This document shows, piece by piece, positions 54,878 through 64,000 of a stretch of 64,000 bases of DNA (the first letter of the stretch is position 1; each line of letters starts with the position of its first letter). This DNA comes from Caldicellulosiruptor kronotskyensis 2002. GTDB taxonomy: Bacteria; Bacillota; Thermoanaerobacteria; Caldicellulosiruptorales; Caldicellulosiruptoraceae. A model generated the notes under the pieces. That model saw only the letters and a list, made by a program, of their open reading frames with translations, did not search any database and was not told where the DNA came from. The DNA is taken from NCBI RefSeq assembly GCF_000166775.1, contig NC_014720.1, forward strand, positions 1,482,501 through 1,546,500, written 5' to 3'. Position numbers and translations under genes: made by a program.

Positions 54878-55315
54878 TTATTGCTCCCCTTTTATCATAC
54901 TTCTTGCAATTCTATCACAAAGATTATTAAGCTCATTGTCAGCATGGCCCTTTACTTTCTCAAAAGTTACTTTGTGAATTTTCATAAGCTCTACAAGTTC
55001 ATTCCACAAATCAATGTTTTTGACCTCTTCCTTTTCAGATGTCTTCCATCCATTTTTCTGCCATTTTTCTATCCAATTTTGATTGATAGCATTTACAATA
55101 TAAGCAGAATCTGAATAGATTACCACTTTGCATGGTTCCTTCAATGCCTTTAGAGCTTCCACAACCGCTTTGAGCTCCATTCTGTTATTTGTTGTATATT
55201 TTTCAAAGCCTTTTAACACCTTCTTGATTCCTTTGTATATGAGAATAGCACACCATCCGCCTGGTCCAGGATTTCCGCTGCAAGCACCATCGGTGTAAAT
55301 TGTAACTTCTTTCAT
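54878..55315 (-). CDS. rnhA: Ribonuclease HI
   Basis: 145 residues. The catalytic acids are visible: Asp in IYTDGACSGNPGPGGW, Glu in NRMELKAVVEAL, Asp in VIYSDSAYIVNAI and Asp in GHADNELNNLCDRIAR. It cleaves the RNA strand of RNA-DNA hybrids. ATG at 55315 with AGGTGT; an upstream GTG is next to it. Confidence 0.95.
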   Translation of the reverse strand: MKEVTIYTDGACSGNPGPGGWCAILIYKGIKKVLKGFEKYTTNNRMELKAVVEALKALKEPCKVVIYSDSAYIVNAINQNWIEKWQKNGWKTSEKEEVKNIDLWNELVELMKIHKVTFEKVKGHADNELNNLCDRIARSMIKGEQ

Positions 55316-55327
55316 CACTTTTTACAC

Positions 55328-56110
55328 CTACAATATATTTTTGGCTCTTTCATATGCCTTGAGTATCCCATCTATTATTGCTCCTTTTACTGCTCTTCTT
55401 TCAAACTCCACAAGCCCTTCAATTGTTGTACCTCCAGGAGATGTTACCATATCCTTTATCTGTTGTGTAGTTAACATATTATTTTTCATGTTAACAACAG
55501 TACCTTCAAACAATGTTAAGACCAAGTTTAAACTTTCTTGTCTTGAAAATCCGAGTTTGACTGCTGCATCTACGCAGCTTTCAATAAAGTGTGCAACAAA
55601 TGCTGGACCACTTCCAAATAAAGCTGTTATTGCATCCATATGTTTTTCATCAGTAGCTATAACCTCACCCATATTTTTGAAAAGGTAGAATATTTTTTCT
55701 TTTTCATCAGCTGATACCTTTTCAGAAAAACATATTCCCATAACGCCTCTCTGTACACTTATATTTACATTCGGCATTACTCGCACTATCTTTTTGTCCC
55801 CTACAACATCTTTTATTTTTGAAATTGAAATTCCTGCTGCAATAGAAACTATTATTTTTTCAGAAATGCAATCTTTTATTTTCTCAAGCACATCAACGAT
55901 GTCTTTTGGCTTTACAGCAATTATGATTATGCTACTGCTTTCTGCAGTCTCAATTTCACTATTCATCTTGGTGGCACCATAAGCTTGGGAAAACCTATTA
56001 GCCTTGTCAAGGTCTATGTCATAGCAAAAAAGATGAGCTTCAATAGATTGTTTTATTGAATGTGCGATTGAACTTGCCATGTTTCCGCAGCCAATTATTC
56101 CTATCTTCAT
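55328..56110 (-). CDS. proC: Pyrroline-5-carboxylate reductase
   Basis: ProC makes proline from pyrroline-5-carboxylate with NAD(P)H. 260 residues with the Rossmann start GIIGCGNMASSIAHSI, IIAVKPKDIVDVLEKI, VRVMPNVNISVQRGVMGI and the family signature toward the end (VTSPGGTTIEGLVEFERRAVKGAI). The 4-base overlap with spoVB suggests coupled expression. Confidence 0.94.
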   Translation of the reverse strand: MKIGIIGCGNMASSIAHSIKQSIEAHLFCYDIDLDKANRFSQAYGATKMNSEIETAESSSIIIIAVKPKDIVDVLEKIKDCISEKIIVSIAAGISISKIKDVVGDKKIVRVMPNVNISVQRGVMGICFSEKVSADEKEKIFYLFKNMGEVIATDEKHMDAITALFGSGPAFVAHFIESCVDAAVKLGFSRQESLNLVLTLFEGTVVNMKNNMLTTQQIKDMVTSPGGTTIEGLVEFERRAVKGAIIDGILKAYERAKNIL

Positions 56111-57651
56111 TTTCTTTTCACCTCAAGTATAAATTCCTTTATTGTTGAAACCTTCAAAATACCGAATACAAATGTACACATAAAATACACACATACACAA
56201 CAAGTTATCATAACTACACCTTCGATAAAGACAGAGGATTTGAGAATGTTAAGTATTGCTCTGCCTACAATAACCATTATAACACTTGAAAGGACAATAT
56301 AAAACATCTTTAGCATATTAAAATGGGCAAAACCAAAGGATTTTAACTTATCTAAGTTTATCACAAACACCACAAAGTAACACATGATATTAGCTAAGAC
56401 AAGCCCTGATATGTTTAGATTGTATATTACAATAAACACAAACATGCATATAATCTTTATAATCAAACCCGTCAGGATACTTTTTACAGGTGCTACAAAA
56501 TGTCCAGTTGCTTGCAGCACCGACGTTGTAAACTGAACAAGAGAGATTAAGATGGTAAGAAAAGCAGAGATTTTTAGCACGCTATCCCCTGTTGCAGCGT
56601 TGAAAAATACAATTTTGAATATGGTATCAGAGAAAAAATAAAACGCTGCACAACAAGGTAGTGTCACAAGAATGATGTACTCAAAAGCAGTGCAAATGAG
56701 CTCTGTTTTTTCTTTTTGCTGTTTTGCAGCCACAACATATGAAACTATGCTCACAGCCATTGACACACTGAATGTAAGTGGCACATGTATGAGAGTCATT
56801 GCCTTTCCTGAAAATATTCCAAACAGCTGTGAGATTATTCTATCCTGATACCCTCTTATATGCATGAAATATGGAAAAAGCAAAGAGTCAACAATTGATA
56901 TTACTGACATCAAAAACGACGACAGTGAAAAATAAATAGTAAGCAAAAGAATATTTTTAGATTCTAAGATTATATCACGGTATACTTCTTTATTTTCGGC
57001 ATTGTTTTTGGTATTATTTATAATCTTATCTTTTTGCAAAGCAAAAACAAGATAGATTAAAGAAAATAAAGCTCCCATACTGCTTCCTGCAAGTGCCCCT
57101 GCAACCGAAAAGTGCACCCCTTTTTTTAAGAGCAAAATGCATATCAAAAGGCCAAAGCAAACTCGTCCTATCGACTCTATTATTTGCGAGATTGAAACAA
57201 TAGTCATCTTTTTGACACCGTTAAAATACCCTCTGTATGATGATTGTACAGAGACAAGAAAAAGTGCAGGTGCTAACGACAAGTATGGAATATAAGCCTC
57301 TTGTGGCCACTTGAAGATTTCTATAATCTTTTTGGATAAAAACACATATGCAAGTGAAAATATAAAAGAAATAGCTGTTATAACAATCAAACTTGTGTAA
57401 AATGTGAGTTTACAAGCCCTGTAATCTTTTTCTGCATGAGAGGAGGAAATCTGTTTTGATACTGCGAGTGAAAAACCTGTCATTGTAAAAGTCAAAACGG
57501 TAGTATAAATGGGATAAGGCAGCTGATACAACCCTATCCCATAATCGCCAACAATATTTATAAGAGGAAGTTTTAAAAATACACCAACAAACTTTGCAAA
57601 AAGTGACCCCACTGTTAAGATGATTGCTGAATATATTAATCCTTTTTTCAT
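56107..57651 (-). CDS. spoVB: SpoVB-like polysaccharide/lipid flippase
   Basis: A 514-residue integral membrane protein of the MATE/MOP flippase superfamily with about 14 helices. Family features are SLFAKFVGVFLKLPLINIVGDYGIGLYQLPYPIYTTVLTF at the start and KQISSSHAEKDYRACK. SpoVB is required for spore-cortex peptidoglycan; homologues flip lipid-linked precursors, so a vegetative role (MurJ-type) is also possible. Ribosome site is weak. Confidence 0.88.
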   Translation of the reverse strand: MKKGLIYSAIILTVGSLFAKFVGVFLKLPLINIVGDYGIGLYQLPYPIYTTVLTFTMTGFSLAVSKQISSSHAEKDYRACKLTFYTSLIVITAISFIFSLAYVFLSKKIIEIFKWPQEAYIPYLSLAPALFLVSVQSSYRGYFNGVKKMTIVSISQIIESIGRVCFGLLICILLLKKGVHFSVAGALAGSSMGALFSLIYLVFALQKDKIINNTKNNAENKEVYRDIILESKNILLLTIYFSLSSFLMSVISIVDSLLFPYFMHIRGYQDRIISQLFGIFSGKAMTLIHVPLTFSVSMAVSIVSYVVAAKQQKEKTELICTAFEYIILVTLPCCAAFYFFSDTIFKIVFFNAATGDSVLKISAFLTILISLVQFTTSVLQATGHFVAPVKSILTGLIIKIICMFVFIVIYNLNISGLVLANIMCYFVVFVINLDKLKSFGFAHFNMLKMFYIVLSSVIMVIVGRAILNILKSSVFIEGVVMITCCVCVYFMCTFVFGILKVSTIKEFILEVKRK

Positions 57652-57725
57652 AAACTTAAGCTTTCACATCAAATTGTTGTTCCATATTAAAAGTGTATGT
57701 AAATTATCCTGTTTTAAATCCTCGT

Positions 57726-58529
57726 TTATTTTGCTTGGGAAGACTTCTTTATCTTGAGTCTTAACTTGTCGCTTATCATGGCTATAAATTCAGCGTTAGT
57801 AGGCTTTCCTTTATCCTGTGACGTGGAATACCCGAAATATTTATAAAGTGTTTCTGCCTTGCCCCTTGTTGCTGAAATCTCTATTGCATGTCTTATTGCT
57901 CTTTCCACTCTGGTTGGTGTGGTGTTGTATTTCTCTGCAATCATAGGGTACAAAACCTTTGTGATACCATTTAAAAGGTCTGCATCCATAGTGGCTAAGA
58001 CAATTGCATCTCTCAAAAATTGATACCCTCTCACATGTGCAGGAATTCCAACCTCTTTTAGAATTTCTGTGACCTCGGCTTCTAAGTCTAATTCGCTTAC
58101 AGGTTTTTTCTCAGCAGGTTTTGAAAAATTTATCTCTGCAGTCTCTGACTTTGAAGATGTACTGATTAAAAGTTGTCTCACTCTTTCTATCATAATATTC
58201 AAATCAAAAGGTTTAACAAAGTAGTAAAGAGCTCCCATATTAATTGCTTTTTGCGAAATATTTTCCTGACCAACTGCAGAAATGACAATTATGTTTGGGC
58301 GTTTTTCCACACTTGAAAGATTTTCTATTACACCAATTCCATCAAGGTACGGCATTATGATATCCAGCATCAAAAGGTCCGGTTTCTTTTCTTCAACAAC
58401 TTTTAAGGTTTCAATACCATCGTAAGAATTACCAACCACAAAAAAATCTGGCTGGGAATTGAAAACTTCTGTTAAAAGCATGTTAAATTGTCTGTTATCA
58501 TCTGCAATCACTACTTTTAACTTTTCCAT
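57726..58529 (-). CDS. spo0A: Stage 0 sporulation response regulator Spo0A
   Basis: 267 residues. The receiver domain has the acidic pocket ADDNRQ, phospho-acceptor Asp in LLMLDIIMPYLDG and Lys in YFVKPFDL. After a linker comes the sporulation-specific DNA-binding domain (AEVTEILKEVGIPAHVRGYQFLRDAI, then YPMIAEKYNTTPTRVERAIRHAIEI with the recognition helix). Spo0A is the master switch of endospore formation. It is preceded by spoIVB, as in Bacillus and clostridia. Confidence 0.97.
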   Translation of the reverse strand: MEKLKVVIADDNRQFNMLLTEVFNSQPDFFVVGNSYDGIETLKVVEEKKPDLLMLDIIMPYLDGIGVIENLSSVEKRPNIIVISAVGQENISQKAINMGALYYFVKPFDLNIMIERVRQLLISTSSKSETAEINFSKPAEKKPVSELDLEAEVTEILKEVGIPAHVRGYQFLRDAIVLATMDADLLNGITKVLYPMIAEKYNTTPTRVERAIRHAIEISATRGKAETLYKYFGYSTSQDKGKPTNAEFIAMISDKLRLKIKKSSQAK

Positions 58530-58610
58530 ATATCTCCCTCATTTTGATGTGTTATATACATAAAAATTCAACAGCTAACCGAAACTTCCTTTTAGTATTT
58601 TTAAATAAAT

Positions 58611-59852
58611 TTATTTGATATATTTTGTGATATTTAGCATATTATCAATAAAAACACCGTATCCTCTTTCTGGTTCTTGCAAAAAAACATGAGTAATAGC
58701 TCCGACAAGTTTGTTATCCTGAATAATTGGAGAGCCACTCATTCCTTGAACAATTCCAGATGTGAGCTGAAGAAGTCTTTTATCAGTAATCCTTATAACA
58801 AATGCTTTTGTCGAATTTCTATAAAGAGGCAAAATTCTTTCTATTTTTATTTCAAACTTTTCAATATTCCCTGAAACCTCACTAAAAATATATGCACTAC
58901 CTACGTGAATATCCTGAAGTCGGGCAATCTCCATACTTTGAAGGCTATCCCAAAAACCACTTTGAATTATTTTACCATAAATCCCGTATGGAGTATTAAT
59001 AATCACATCTCCAACTACACAGTTTTCATTGATTTTGCCAACAACTTCGCCAATCTCACTTTTATCGTTTTTTCTTATATCAACTATTTCGGCTGAATAA
59101 ATTTGTCCCTCTTTCACATCCAGAAGAATACCTGTGTCTATGTCTGATATACCATGACCAAGAGCACCAAAAACCTTTCTTTCGGTATCTACAAATGTAA
59201 CTGTTCCAATGCCACTTGTACCATCCCTGACCCACAGTCCTATTTTGTATACACCTTCGTTACTTAGAAGTGGTTTTACTTTGAACTGTTTATAGGTTTG
59301 TCCTCTTTTGATTACAAAAACTAAGGACTTGCCACCTGATGAGTTTATGATTTTAAAAAGCTGATTGCAGTCTTTTACCTTCAGCCCATTTACATATACA
59401 ATCTTATCACCTATTTGGATACCTGCTTCTTTTGCAGGAACTCGTGAAGTTGAATTACTACCATTACTTACGTAAGAATATCCTATAACAAGTATTCCAT
59501 CTGTCATAAGCTTGATTCCTATAAATTTCCCAGAAACCCAGACCTTGTTTGATTCAAGAATAGAGATTCTTACCTTTTTGAGCGGTATTGTACCAATTTT
59601 TAGCTCGCATAAAACTGAAGAATTCTTCTTTGGGATATAAATCTTATTTGTTCTGTAAAGAAATTTTATTTGTGTTCTGGTTTGAACATTTGAAGGACTT
59701 AGATTAACATTAACAAAAATAGGAGTTTTAATAGTAATAGCTTTGTCTGAGCTGTAACAAGTAAGACAATCAGGAGTAATGTAAAGATAGATGACAAAAA
59801 AGGTGGTAATTAAAATATAGAAAAGAAAAAGTCCACCCGCCAGTTTTTTCAA
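58611..59852 (-). CDS. spoIVB: SpoIVB serine peptidase
   Basis: About 413 residues. Single N-terminal membrane helix (GGLFLFYILITTFFVIYLYI), a PDZ domain (about 130-200: GIQIGDKIVYVNGLKVKDC) and an S55 peptidase domain with the His in GALGHGISDIDTG and the active Ser in QGMSGSPIIQDNKLVGAITHVF. In sporulating bacteria it signals to activate sigma-K in the mother cell. The TTG at 59852 after AGGTG is a better start than the upstream TTG at 59870. Confidence 0.92.
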   Translation of the reverse strand: MKKLAGGLFLFYILITTFFVIYLYITPDCLTCYSSDKAITIKTPIFVNVNLSPSNVQTRTQIKFLYRTNKIYIPKKNSSVLCELKIGTIPLKKVRISILESNKVWVSGKFIGIKLMTDGILVIGYSYVSNGSNSTSRVPAKEAGIQIGDKIVYVNGLKVKDCNQLFKIINSSGGKSLVFVIKRGQTYKQFKVKPLLSNEGVYKIGLWVRDGTSGIGTVTFVDTERKVFGALGHGISDIDTGILLDVKEGQIYSAEIVDIRKNDKSEIGEVVGKINENCVVGDVIINTPYGIYGKIIQSGFWDSLQSMEIARLQDIHVGSAYIFSEVSGNIEKFEIKIERILPLYRNSTKAFVIRITDKRLLQLTSGIVQGMSGSPIIQDNKLVGAITHVFLQEPERGYGVFIDNMLNITKYIK

Positions 59853-59928
59853 TTGTTTAACACCTGTCAATTTAAAATTTCTAATAAATTATCCTCTCCA
59901 CTACCCTCTTAAAATATTCTTGAATACT

Positions 59929-61584
59929 TCAAATAAACTGAGATTTTAACTGCTTTGCATGAAGAAGAGAACTTTCTGTAACATTTTCTCCAGAAAACAT
60001 TCTGGCAATCTCTCTTAACTGTTCATTCCCTTCAAGCTTTTTGATATTTGAGATTGTAAAATTATCTTTAACTTCTTTATATACGTAATAATGTGTATCT
60101 GCGGCAGCAGCAACCTGGGGCAAATGCGTAATACATATAATTTGGTGTTTCTTTGATAGTTCTTTTAAAAGTTTTGCAAGTCTGTTGGCAACAACTCCAC
60201 TCAGTCCGCTATCTATCTCATCAAAGATAATCAGCTCTATATCGTCTTTTTCTGCCACAATAGATTTTATTGCAAGCATTATTCTTGAAAGTTCCCCGCC
60301 TGAAGCAATTGTAGAAAGTGGCTTTAGCTGCTGACCAACGTTTGTTGATATCAAAAATTCTACTTCGTCAATTCCTTCTTCGTAAAGCTCTCTTTCAAGA
60401 AAATTAATATAAAAACTTACATTCTTCATTTCAAGTTGGGAAAGTATCTCTAATACCTTTTTTTCAAACTCCTCAGATTTTCTCCGCCTGATATTCGACA
60501 TCTTCTTAGAAATTTCCTCAAGTCTTTCTTTAGTTTTGCTCAAATACTCTTTTAGTTCAAAAGCTTGTTCGCTACTACTCCTAATTTTTTCCCTCTCTTC
60601 TAATAAATTTTTTCTGTACTCCAGTATCTTTTCGATTGTGCTTCCATATTTCTTCTTTAATCTGTTTATTTTATCAAGTCTGTCCACTATTTGTTCTATC
60701 TCATCTTTATTCACTTCGTAGCTCTGGCTTTTTTTGGATATAGAAAATGAGATGTCTTCTATTTCATAATACACGTTGTTCAGTCTTTCAGATATTGCCT
60801 CAAATTCCTTGTCAAACCTTGAATTTTCGTTAGCAAGTCTGATACACATCTCAAGAGAGTCTATAATTGTATTATTGATAGTATCAAGCATTTTTTCACT
60901 GTTGTGCTTGAGTTTCCAGCTGTTTTGGATAATCTCTTTTCTTTTTTCAAGCTCTATATCCTCACCTATTTGGGGTTTTACGCTTTCAATCTCATTTATT
61001 TGGTAGTTTAGTAAATCAAGTTGTCTTTCCCGCTCTTCTTCTTTTGTTATTATCTGTTCATAAAGCCTTTTTTTCTCTTGGTAATCATGGTACAAATCCT
61101 TATATTCAGCTTTTAACTCTTCAAGTTCTCTCCCACAGAACCTATCTATGTACAAAAGTTGAATCCTTTTATCGTTTAAAAGATGAGTCTCATTCTGACC
61201 ATGAATTTCAAATATATGCTTAGTTATTTCTCTTAATGTTGAGAGTAATACAAACTGATTGTTAACCCTGCAGATGTTTTTGCCACTGCTGTACACTTCA
61301 CGGCTAACAATCAAATAATTGTCTTCAAGAGAAATTCCCATCTGAGTCAATCTCTCAATAGTACTCTTTTTTTCGATTTCAAAAACTGCAGATACGCAGG
61401 CCTTTGTACATCCTGTTCTTATAATTTCTTTTTTGAATTTTGTTCCCAAAAGCAAAGATAAAGAATCAATGATAATAGATTTACCTGCACCAGTTTCACC
61501 TGTTAGTATAGTCAGACCTTTGTCAAATTCAATGTCAAGTCTATCAATTATAGCAATATTTTCGATTAATAATCTTTTTAACAT
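59929..61584 (-). CDS. recN: DNA repair protein RecN
   Basis: A 551-residue SMC-like ATPase for double-strand break repair. Walker A LTGETGAGKSIIIDSL near the start, long coiled coils in the middle, the ABC signature LSTIASGGELSRIMLAIK, Walker B LIIFDEIDSGLSGVVANRL and ITHLPQVAAAADTHYYV at the end. The order argR-recN-spoIVB-spo0A is conserved in Firmicutes. Confidence 0.96.
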   Translation of the reverse strand: MLKRLLIENIAIIDRLDIEFDKGLTILTGETGAGKSIIIDSLSLLLGTKFKKEIIRTGCTKACVSAVFEIEKKSTIERLTQMGISLEDNYLIVSREVYSSGKNICRVNNQFVLLSTLREITKHIFEIHGQNETHLLNDKRIQLLYIDRFCGRELEELKAEYKDLYHDYQEKKRLYEQIITKEEERERQLDLLNYQINEIESVKPQIGEDIELEKRKEIIQNSWKLKHNSEKMLDTINNTIIDSLEMCIRLANENSRFDKEFEAISERLNNVYYEIEDISFSISKKSQSYEVNKDEIEQIVDRLDKINRLKKKYGSTIEKILEYRKNLLEEREKIRSSSEQAFELKEYLSKTKERLEEISKKMSNIRRRKSEEFEKKVLEILSQLEMKNVSFYINFLERELYEEGIDEVEFLISTNVGQQLKPLSTIASGGELSRIMLAIKSIVAEKDDIELIIFDEIDSGLSGVVANRLAKLLKELSKKHQIICITHLPQVAAAADTHYYVYKEVKDNFTISNIKKLEGNEQLREIARMFSGENVTESSLLHAKQLKSQFI

Positions 61585-61589
61585 GATAT

Positions 61590-62048
61590 CTACTCACCTT
61601 GGCTTATTATAGCTTTTATCCTCTCAACTATCTTATCAGCTGCTGCACTGCCTTTAGTTGCTATGAAAATGGTATCATCACCTGCAATTGTTCCCACAAC
61701 CTCAGGCCAACTCAACGAATCAATGGCAGCAGCAGCACCCTGTGCAGCACCTGTAATTGTCTTTATAATAACCAAGTTATCAGCAGTGTCATATTTGACT
61801 ATTGACTCAGAAAAGACCTTGATAAGTTTTTCGGTAATATTTGCTTCTGGACCTGATAAAACTGCATATTTGTACTTTCCTGTTTCAGTCAAAACTTTGG
61901 TAAGTCTTAGCTCTTTTATATCTCTTGAGACCGTAGCCTGTGTCACATCATATCCAAGTGCCTTGAGTCTTTCAACAAGCTCTTCCTGTGTTTCTATATC
62001 TTCATTTTGAATTATTTCTAAAATCTTCTGTTGTCTCTCAGATTTCAT
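61590..62048 (-). CDS. argR: Arginine repressor ArgR/AhrC
   Basis: 152 residues: N-terminal winged helix (RQQKILEIIQNEDIETQEELVERLKALGYDVTQATVSRDIKEL) and C-terminal arginine-binding hexamerisation domain (VVGTIAGDDTIFIATKGSAAADKIVERI). Regulates arginine genes. The gene precedes recN by 5 bases. Confidence 0.95.
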   Translation of the reverse strand: MKSERQQKILEIIQNEDIETQEELVERLKALGYDVTQATVSRDIKELRLTKVLTETGKYKYAVLSGPEANITEKLIKVFSESIVKYDTADNLVIIKTITGAAQGAAAAIDSLSWPEVVGTIAGDDTIFIATKGSAAADKIVERIKAIISQGE

Positions 62049-62076
62049 AGCAAAATTTCACCTCTATCCTTCTATA

Positions 62077-62862
62077 TTACTCTTTTATTTTTTCTCTAAG
62101 AATTTCATAAAAGTTCCTTTGCTTAAGCCTTATAAGTTTTAAATTGTGTTGAGAAATCTTACATTCAACAAATTCTTCTGGCGCAAGCTCATCTACAAAT
62201 CTGCCATCTACTACTACCTGAACATTTTCAGAAGATGAATTTTCCACTTTTATAGTTCTTGCGCTGCCAAGTACAAGACTTCTTGAACTCAAAGAATGAG
62301 GACAAATAGGGGTGACTAAAATCACCCCCAGCTGTGGCTCAACTATAGGTCCACCTGCCGAAAGTGAATATGCAGTCGACCCAGTAGCTGTTGCAACTAT
62401 AATACCGTCACTTCTATACTCCTGGGCAAACACACCGTCAATATAAAGACACAGGTCCACTATGTTAAAAGTATTTCTGACAATACAAACATCGTTCAAA
62501 GCAAAGAAAACCTTCTCTTTTACCTTTGCTTCAACAATGTGTCTCTCTTCAATAAAATACTCTTTTTTTAACAGATTGAAAATTGCCTTTTCAATATCAT
62601 CTCCTACCTCTTCAGTAAGATACCCCAGCCTTCCACAGTTAATGGCAAGAACTGGTGTTGCTTCTTTCGAGGCCTTTTCAACCACATTCAGAAGTGTGCC
62701 ATCTCCTCCTATTGTGATAAGGAGGTCAAAATTTTTGGTTTTTTTGTTCTCTTCATTTACCAGTAGCCAATTAACGCCGTTCTGGTTAAAAATGGATACA
62801 ATATTTTTTAAGATCTCACTGCTGCGTTCTTTTTGAAAATTTACAAAAATTCCAACTTCCAT
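62077..62862 (-). CDS. nadK: NAD kinase
   Basis: About 261 residues; phosphorylates NAD to NADP. The GGDGTLL motif is in LLITIGGDGTLLNVVEKAS; further marks are INCGRLGYLTEE, FALNDVCIVRN, YRSDGIIVATATGSTAYSLSAGGPIV and ICPHSLSSRSLVL. Start is uncertain among the first ATG (62874, too close to AAGGAG), a TTG (62868) and ATG 62862. Confidence 0.93.
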   Translation of the reverse strand: MEVGIFVNFQKERSSEILKNIVSIFNQNGVNWLLVNEENKKTKNFDLLITIGGDGTLLNVVEKASKEATPVLAINCGRLGYLTEEVGDDIEKAIFNLLKKEYFIEERHIVEAKVKEKVFFALNDVCIVRNTFNIVDLCLYIDGVFAQEYRSDGIIVATATGSTAYSLSAGGPIVEPQLGVILVTPICPHSLSSRSLVLGSARTIKVENSSSENVQVVVDGRFVDELAPEEFVECKISQHNLKLIRLKQRNFYEILREKIKE

Positions 62863-62907
62863 TTGCAAAACCATACTCCTTTATTATTGCCCAAACAAAT
62901 TGTTTAT

Positions 62908-63252
62908 TTAACCAGCTGGCCAGGAAAATTTTCTGCCGCCAAGTAAGTGAAAATGCAAATGGTCAATAGTCTGGCCACCATCAGCTCCACAGTTTACCAC
63001 AATTCTATATCCTTTTTCATCAATTTCAAACTTTTTTGCCAATTCTTTTGCTACAACAAATACATGACCTATAAGTTCTTTGTGGTGCTGCTGTACATCA
63101 TTTAAATTTTCTATATGTGTCTTAGGAACAATAAGGATGTGCACGGGTGCAGTGGGATTTATGTCTTTAAAAGCACAAATAAGCTCGTCTTCATACACAA
63201 TCTCAGATTGAATTTCTTTATTTAGGATTTTACAAAAGATACATTCACTCAT
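62908..63252 (-). CDS. HIT-family (HinT-like) protein
   Basis: 114 residues with the histidine triad DHLHFHLLGGRKFSWPAG and CIFCKILNKEIQSEIVYED at the N-terminus, where cysteines may bind zinc. HinT proteins hydrolyse adenosine phosphoramidates and aminoacyl-adenylates. It overlaps the alaS stop (ATGA). Confidence 0.93.
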   Translation of the reverse strand: MSECIFCKILNKEIQSEIVYEDELICAFKDINPTAPVHILIVPKTHIENLNDVQQHHKELIGHVFVVAKELAKKFEIDEKGYRIVVNCGADGGQTIDHLHFHLLGGRKFSWPAG

Positions 63253-64000
63253 TTTTGAGCACTCCCCTTTAATATATCTTTCAAAATATTCTCAGCTGTC
63301 TGTAATGCCATATCTATCTTCGATATATCATTTCCACCGCCTTGGGCAAAATCTGGTCTTCCACCGCCTTTTCCACCAAGTACTGAGCATATTTCTTTTA
63401 CCACTTTTCCACAATCAACTCCCTTTTTAACTGCCTCTTTTGAACATGACATGAGTACAGTGACCTTACTACTCTGCTCTAAGATATTGAGCACAATTGC
63501 TTTTGAATCTCTTTCTTTAATCTTGTCAGTAAGAAGTTTTACATAATCCATATCGTCAGTCTTTTTTCTGTTTACAATCAACTTGAACTCACCATAATCA
63601 ACCGCTTTACCAAAAAGGGATGAAAGTTCATTTTCAACAACCAAAAGTTTATATTTCTCTATCTCGACTTCAAGGTTCTTTATTTTGTTCTCAAGCTGTT
63701 CTATCTTCGATATTATCTCAGAATCAGTGCTGGCTTTCACTTTGCTTCTTAACTGTTTTAACGTCTGCTGAGTATTTAGAATAAACCCATAGACCTTGTT
63801 TCCAGTAATTGCCTCAATTCTTCTAACCCCTGCAGCTACACTCGACTCAGATATTATCTTAAACATTCCTATCTGACCCGTGTTATCCACATGTGTTCCA
63901 CCGCACAGTTCCATACTAAAATCGCCTATTTTTATAACCCTTACCACATTTGAATACTTCTCGTCAAACAAAGCAGTTGCACCCATCCTCAAAGCACTGT
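63249..64000 (-). CDS. alaS: Alanyl-tRNA synthetase, C-terminal part
   Basis: The last 250 residues; the start lies beyond the right edge. The frame stays open to base 64000. Visible: the editing-domain zinc motif MELCGGTHVDNTGQIGMFKI, a coiled coil (DSEIISKIEQLENKIKNLEVEIEKYKLL), and the C-Ala domain with GGKGGGRPDFAQGGGNDISK. Charges tRNA-Ala and clears mischarged Ser and Gly. Confidence 0.96.
   Translation of the reverse strand, partial: SALRMGATALFDEKYSNVVRVIKIGDFSMELCGGTHVDNTGQIGMFKIISESSVAAGVRRIEAITGNKVYGFILNTQQTLKQLRSKVKASTDSEIISKIEQLENKIKNLEVEIEKYKLLVVENELSSLFGKAVDYGEFKLIVNRKKTDDMDYVKLLTDKIKERDSKAIVLNILEQSSKVTVLMSCSKEAVKKGVDCGKVVKEICSVLGGKGGGRPDFAQGGGNDISKIDMALQTAENILKDILKGSAQK

Overview
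The window is AT-rich DNA from a Gram-positive, endospore-lineage Firmicute. The gene set includes Spo0A, SpoIVB, SpoVB, SepF, DivIVA, a PyrR-attenuated pyr operon, a YneA-like LysM protein and many TTG/GTG starts behind strong GGAGG sites. The mix of a glucuronate isomerase, an EndoQ-type nuclease and an MtnP/MtnA pair suggests a thermophilic, plant-polysaccharide-degrading clostridium such as Caldicellulosiruptor. That genus assignment is inferred from protein resemblance, not computed.

Layout. 1-3.3 kb (+): end of a glycolytic operon (gpmI, eno) and uxaC, each unit closed by a clear terminator. 3.3-4.0 kb: a VapBC-type toxin-antitoxin pair with a palindrome over its promoter. 4.0-6.3 kb: a decayed accessory island with a promoter-leader repeat, bacteriocin-like pseudogenes, small membrane proteins and a transposase scrap. 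6.3-8.4 kb: a LysM/YneA-like gene under a LexA-like operator, convergent with a tyrosine recombinase, then a stand-alone pyruvate-kinase C-domain protein. 8.5-13.2 kb (+): a complete branched-chain amino-acid ABC importer (livJHMGF). 13.2-16.6 kb: a second decayed island with a peptide-exporter-like ATPase fragment, an inverted second copy of the 4.2-kb repeat, and an ISL3-type insertion sequence with a perfect 8-bp target duplication.

16.6-28.1 kb (-): the pyrimidine operon pyrR-uraA-pyrB-pyrC-pyrF-carB-pyrK-pyrD-(histidine phosphatase)-pyrE, with promoter and PyrR attenuator. carA is absent. The insertion sequence sits exactly at the pyrE stop codon and separates the operon from its terminator. 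28.1-29.5 kb: RluD-type pseudouridine synthase and lspA. 29.5-35.6 kb (-): a polymorphic-toxin-like locus. It holds a 1166-residue secreted protein (Ca-binding repeats, VWA domain, PD-(D/E)xK nuclease tip) followed by two near-identical candidate immunity genes, with a copied toxin 3' end between them. Both toxin 3' ends are broken, in different ways. 35.7-38.6 kb: YteA-like zinc-finger protein, DUF5665 protein, and the mtnP-mtnA methylthioadenosine salvage pair.

38.8-45.4 kb: a membrane-signalling locus. A BlaI-type repressor and an M56 (BlaR1-like) protease carrying a non-penicillin-binding sensor domain are followed by a lipoprotein and a membrane-anchored beta-propeller. Upstream lies a decayed duplicate of the region: a frameshifted propeller, a C39-peptidase fragment and a deleted blaI. 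45.4-64 kb (-): conserved housekeeping genes: aroB; ileS-divIVA-ylmH-yggT-sepF-yggS (division cluster); an EndoQ-like nuclease, NUDIX hydrolase, DUF3866 protein, rnhA, proC and spoVB; then the classical nadK-argR-recN-spoIVB-spo0A order; and a HIT protein with the 3' end of alaS at the window edge.
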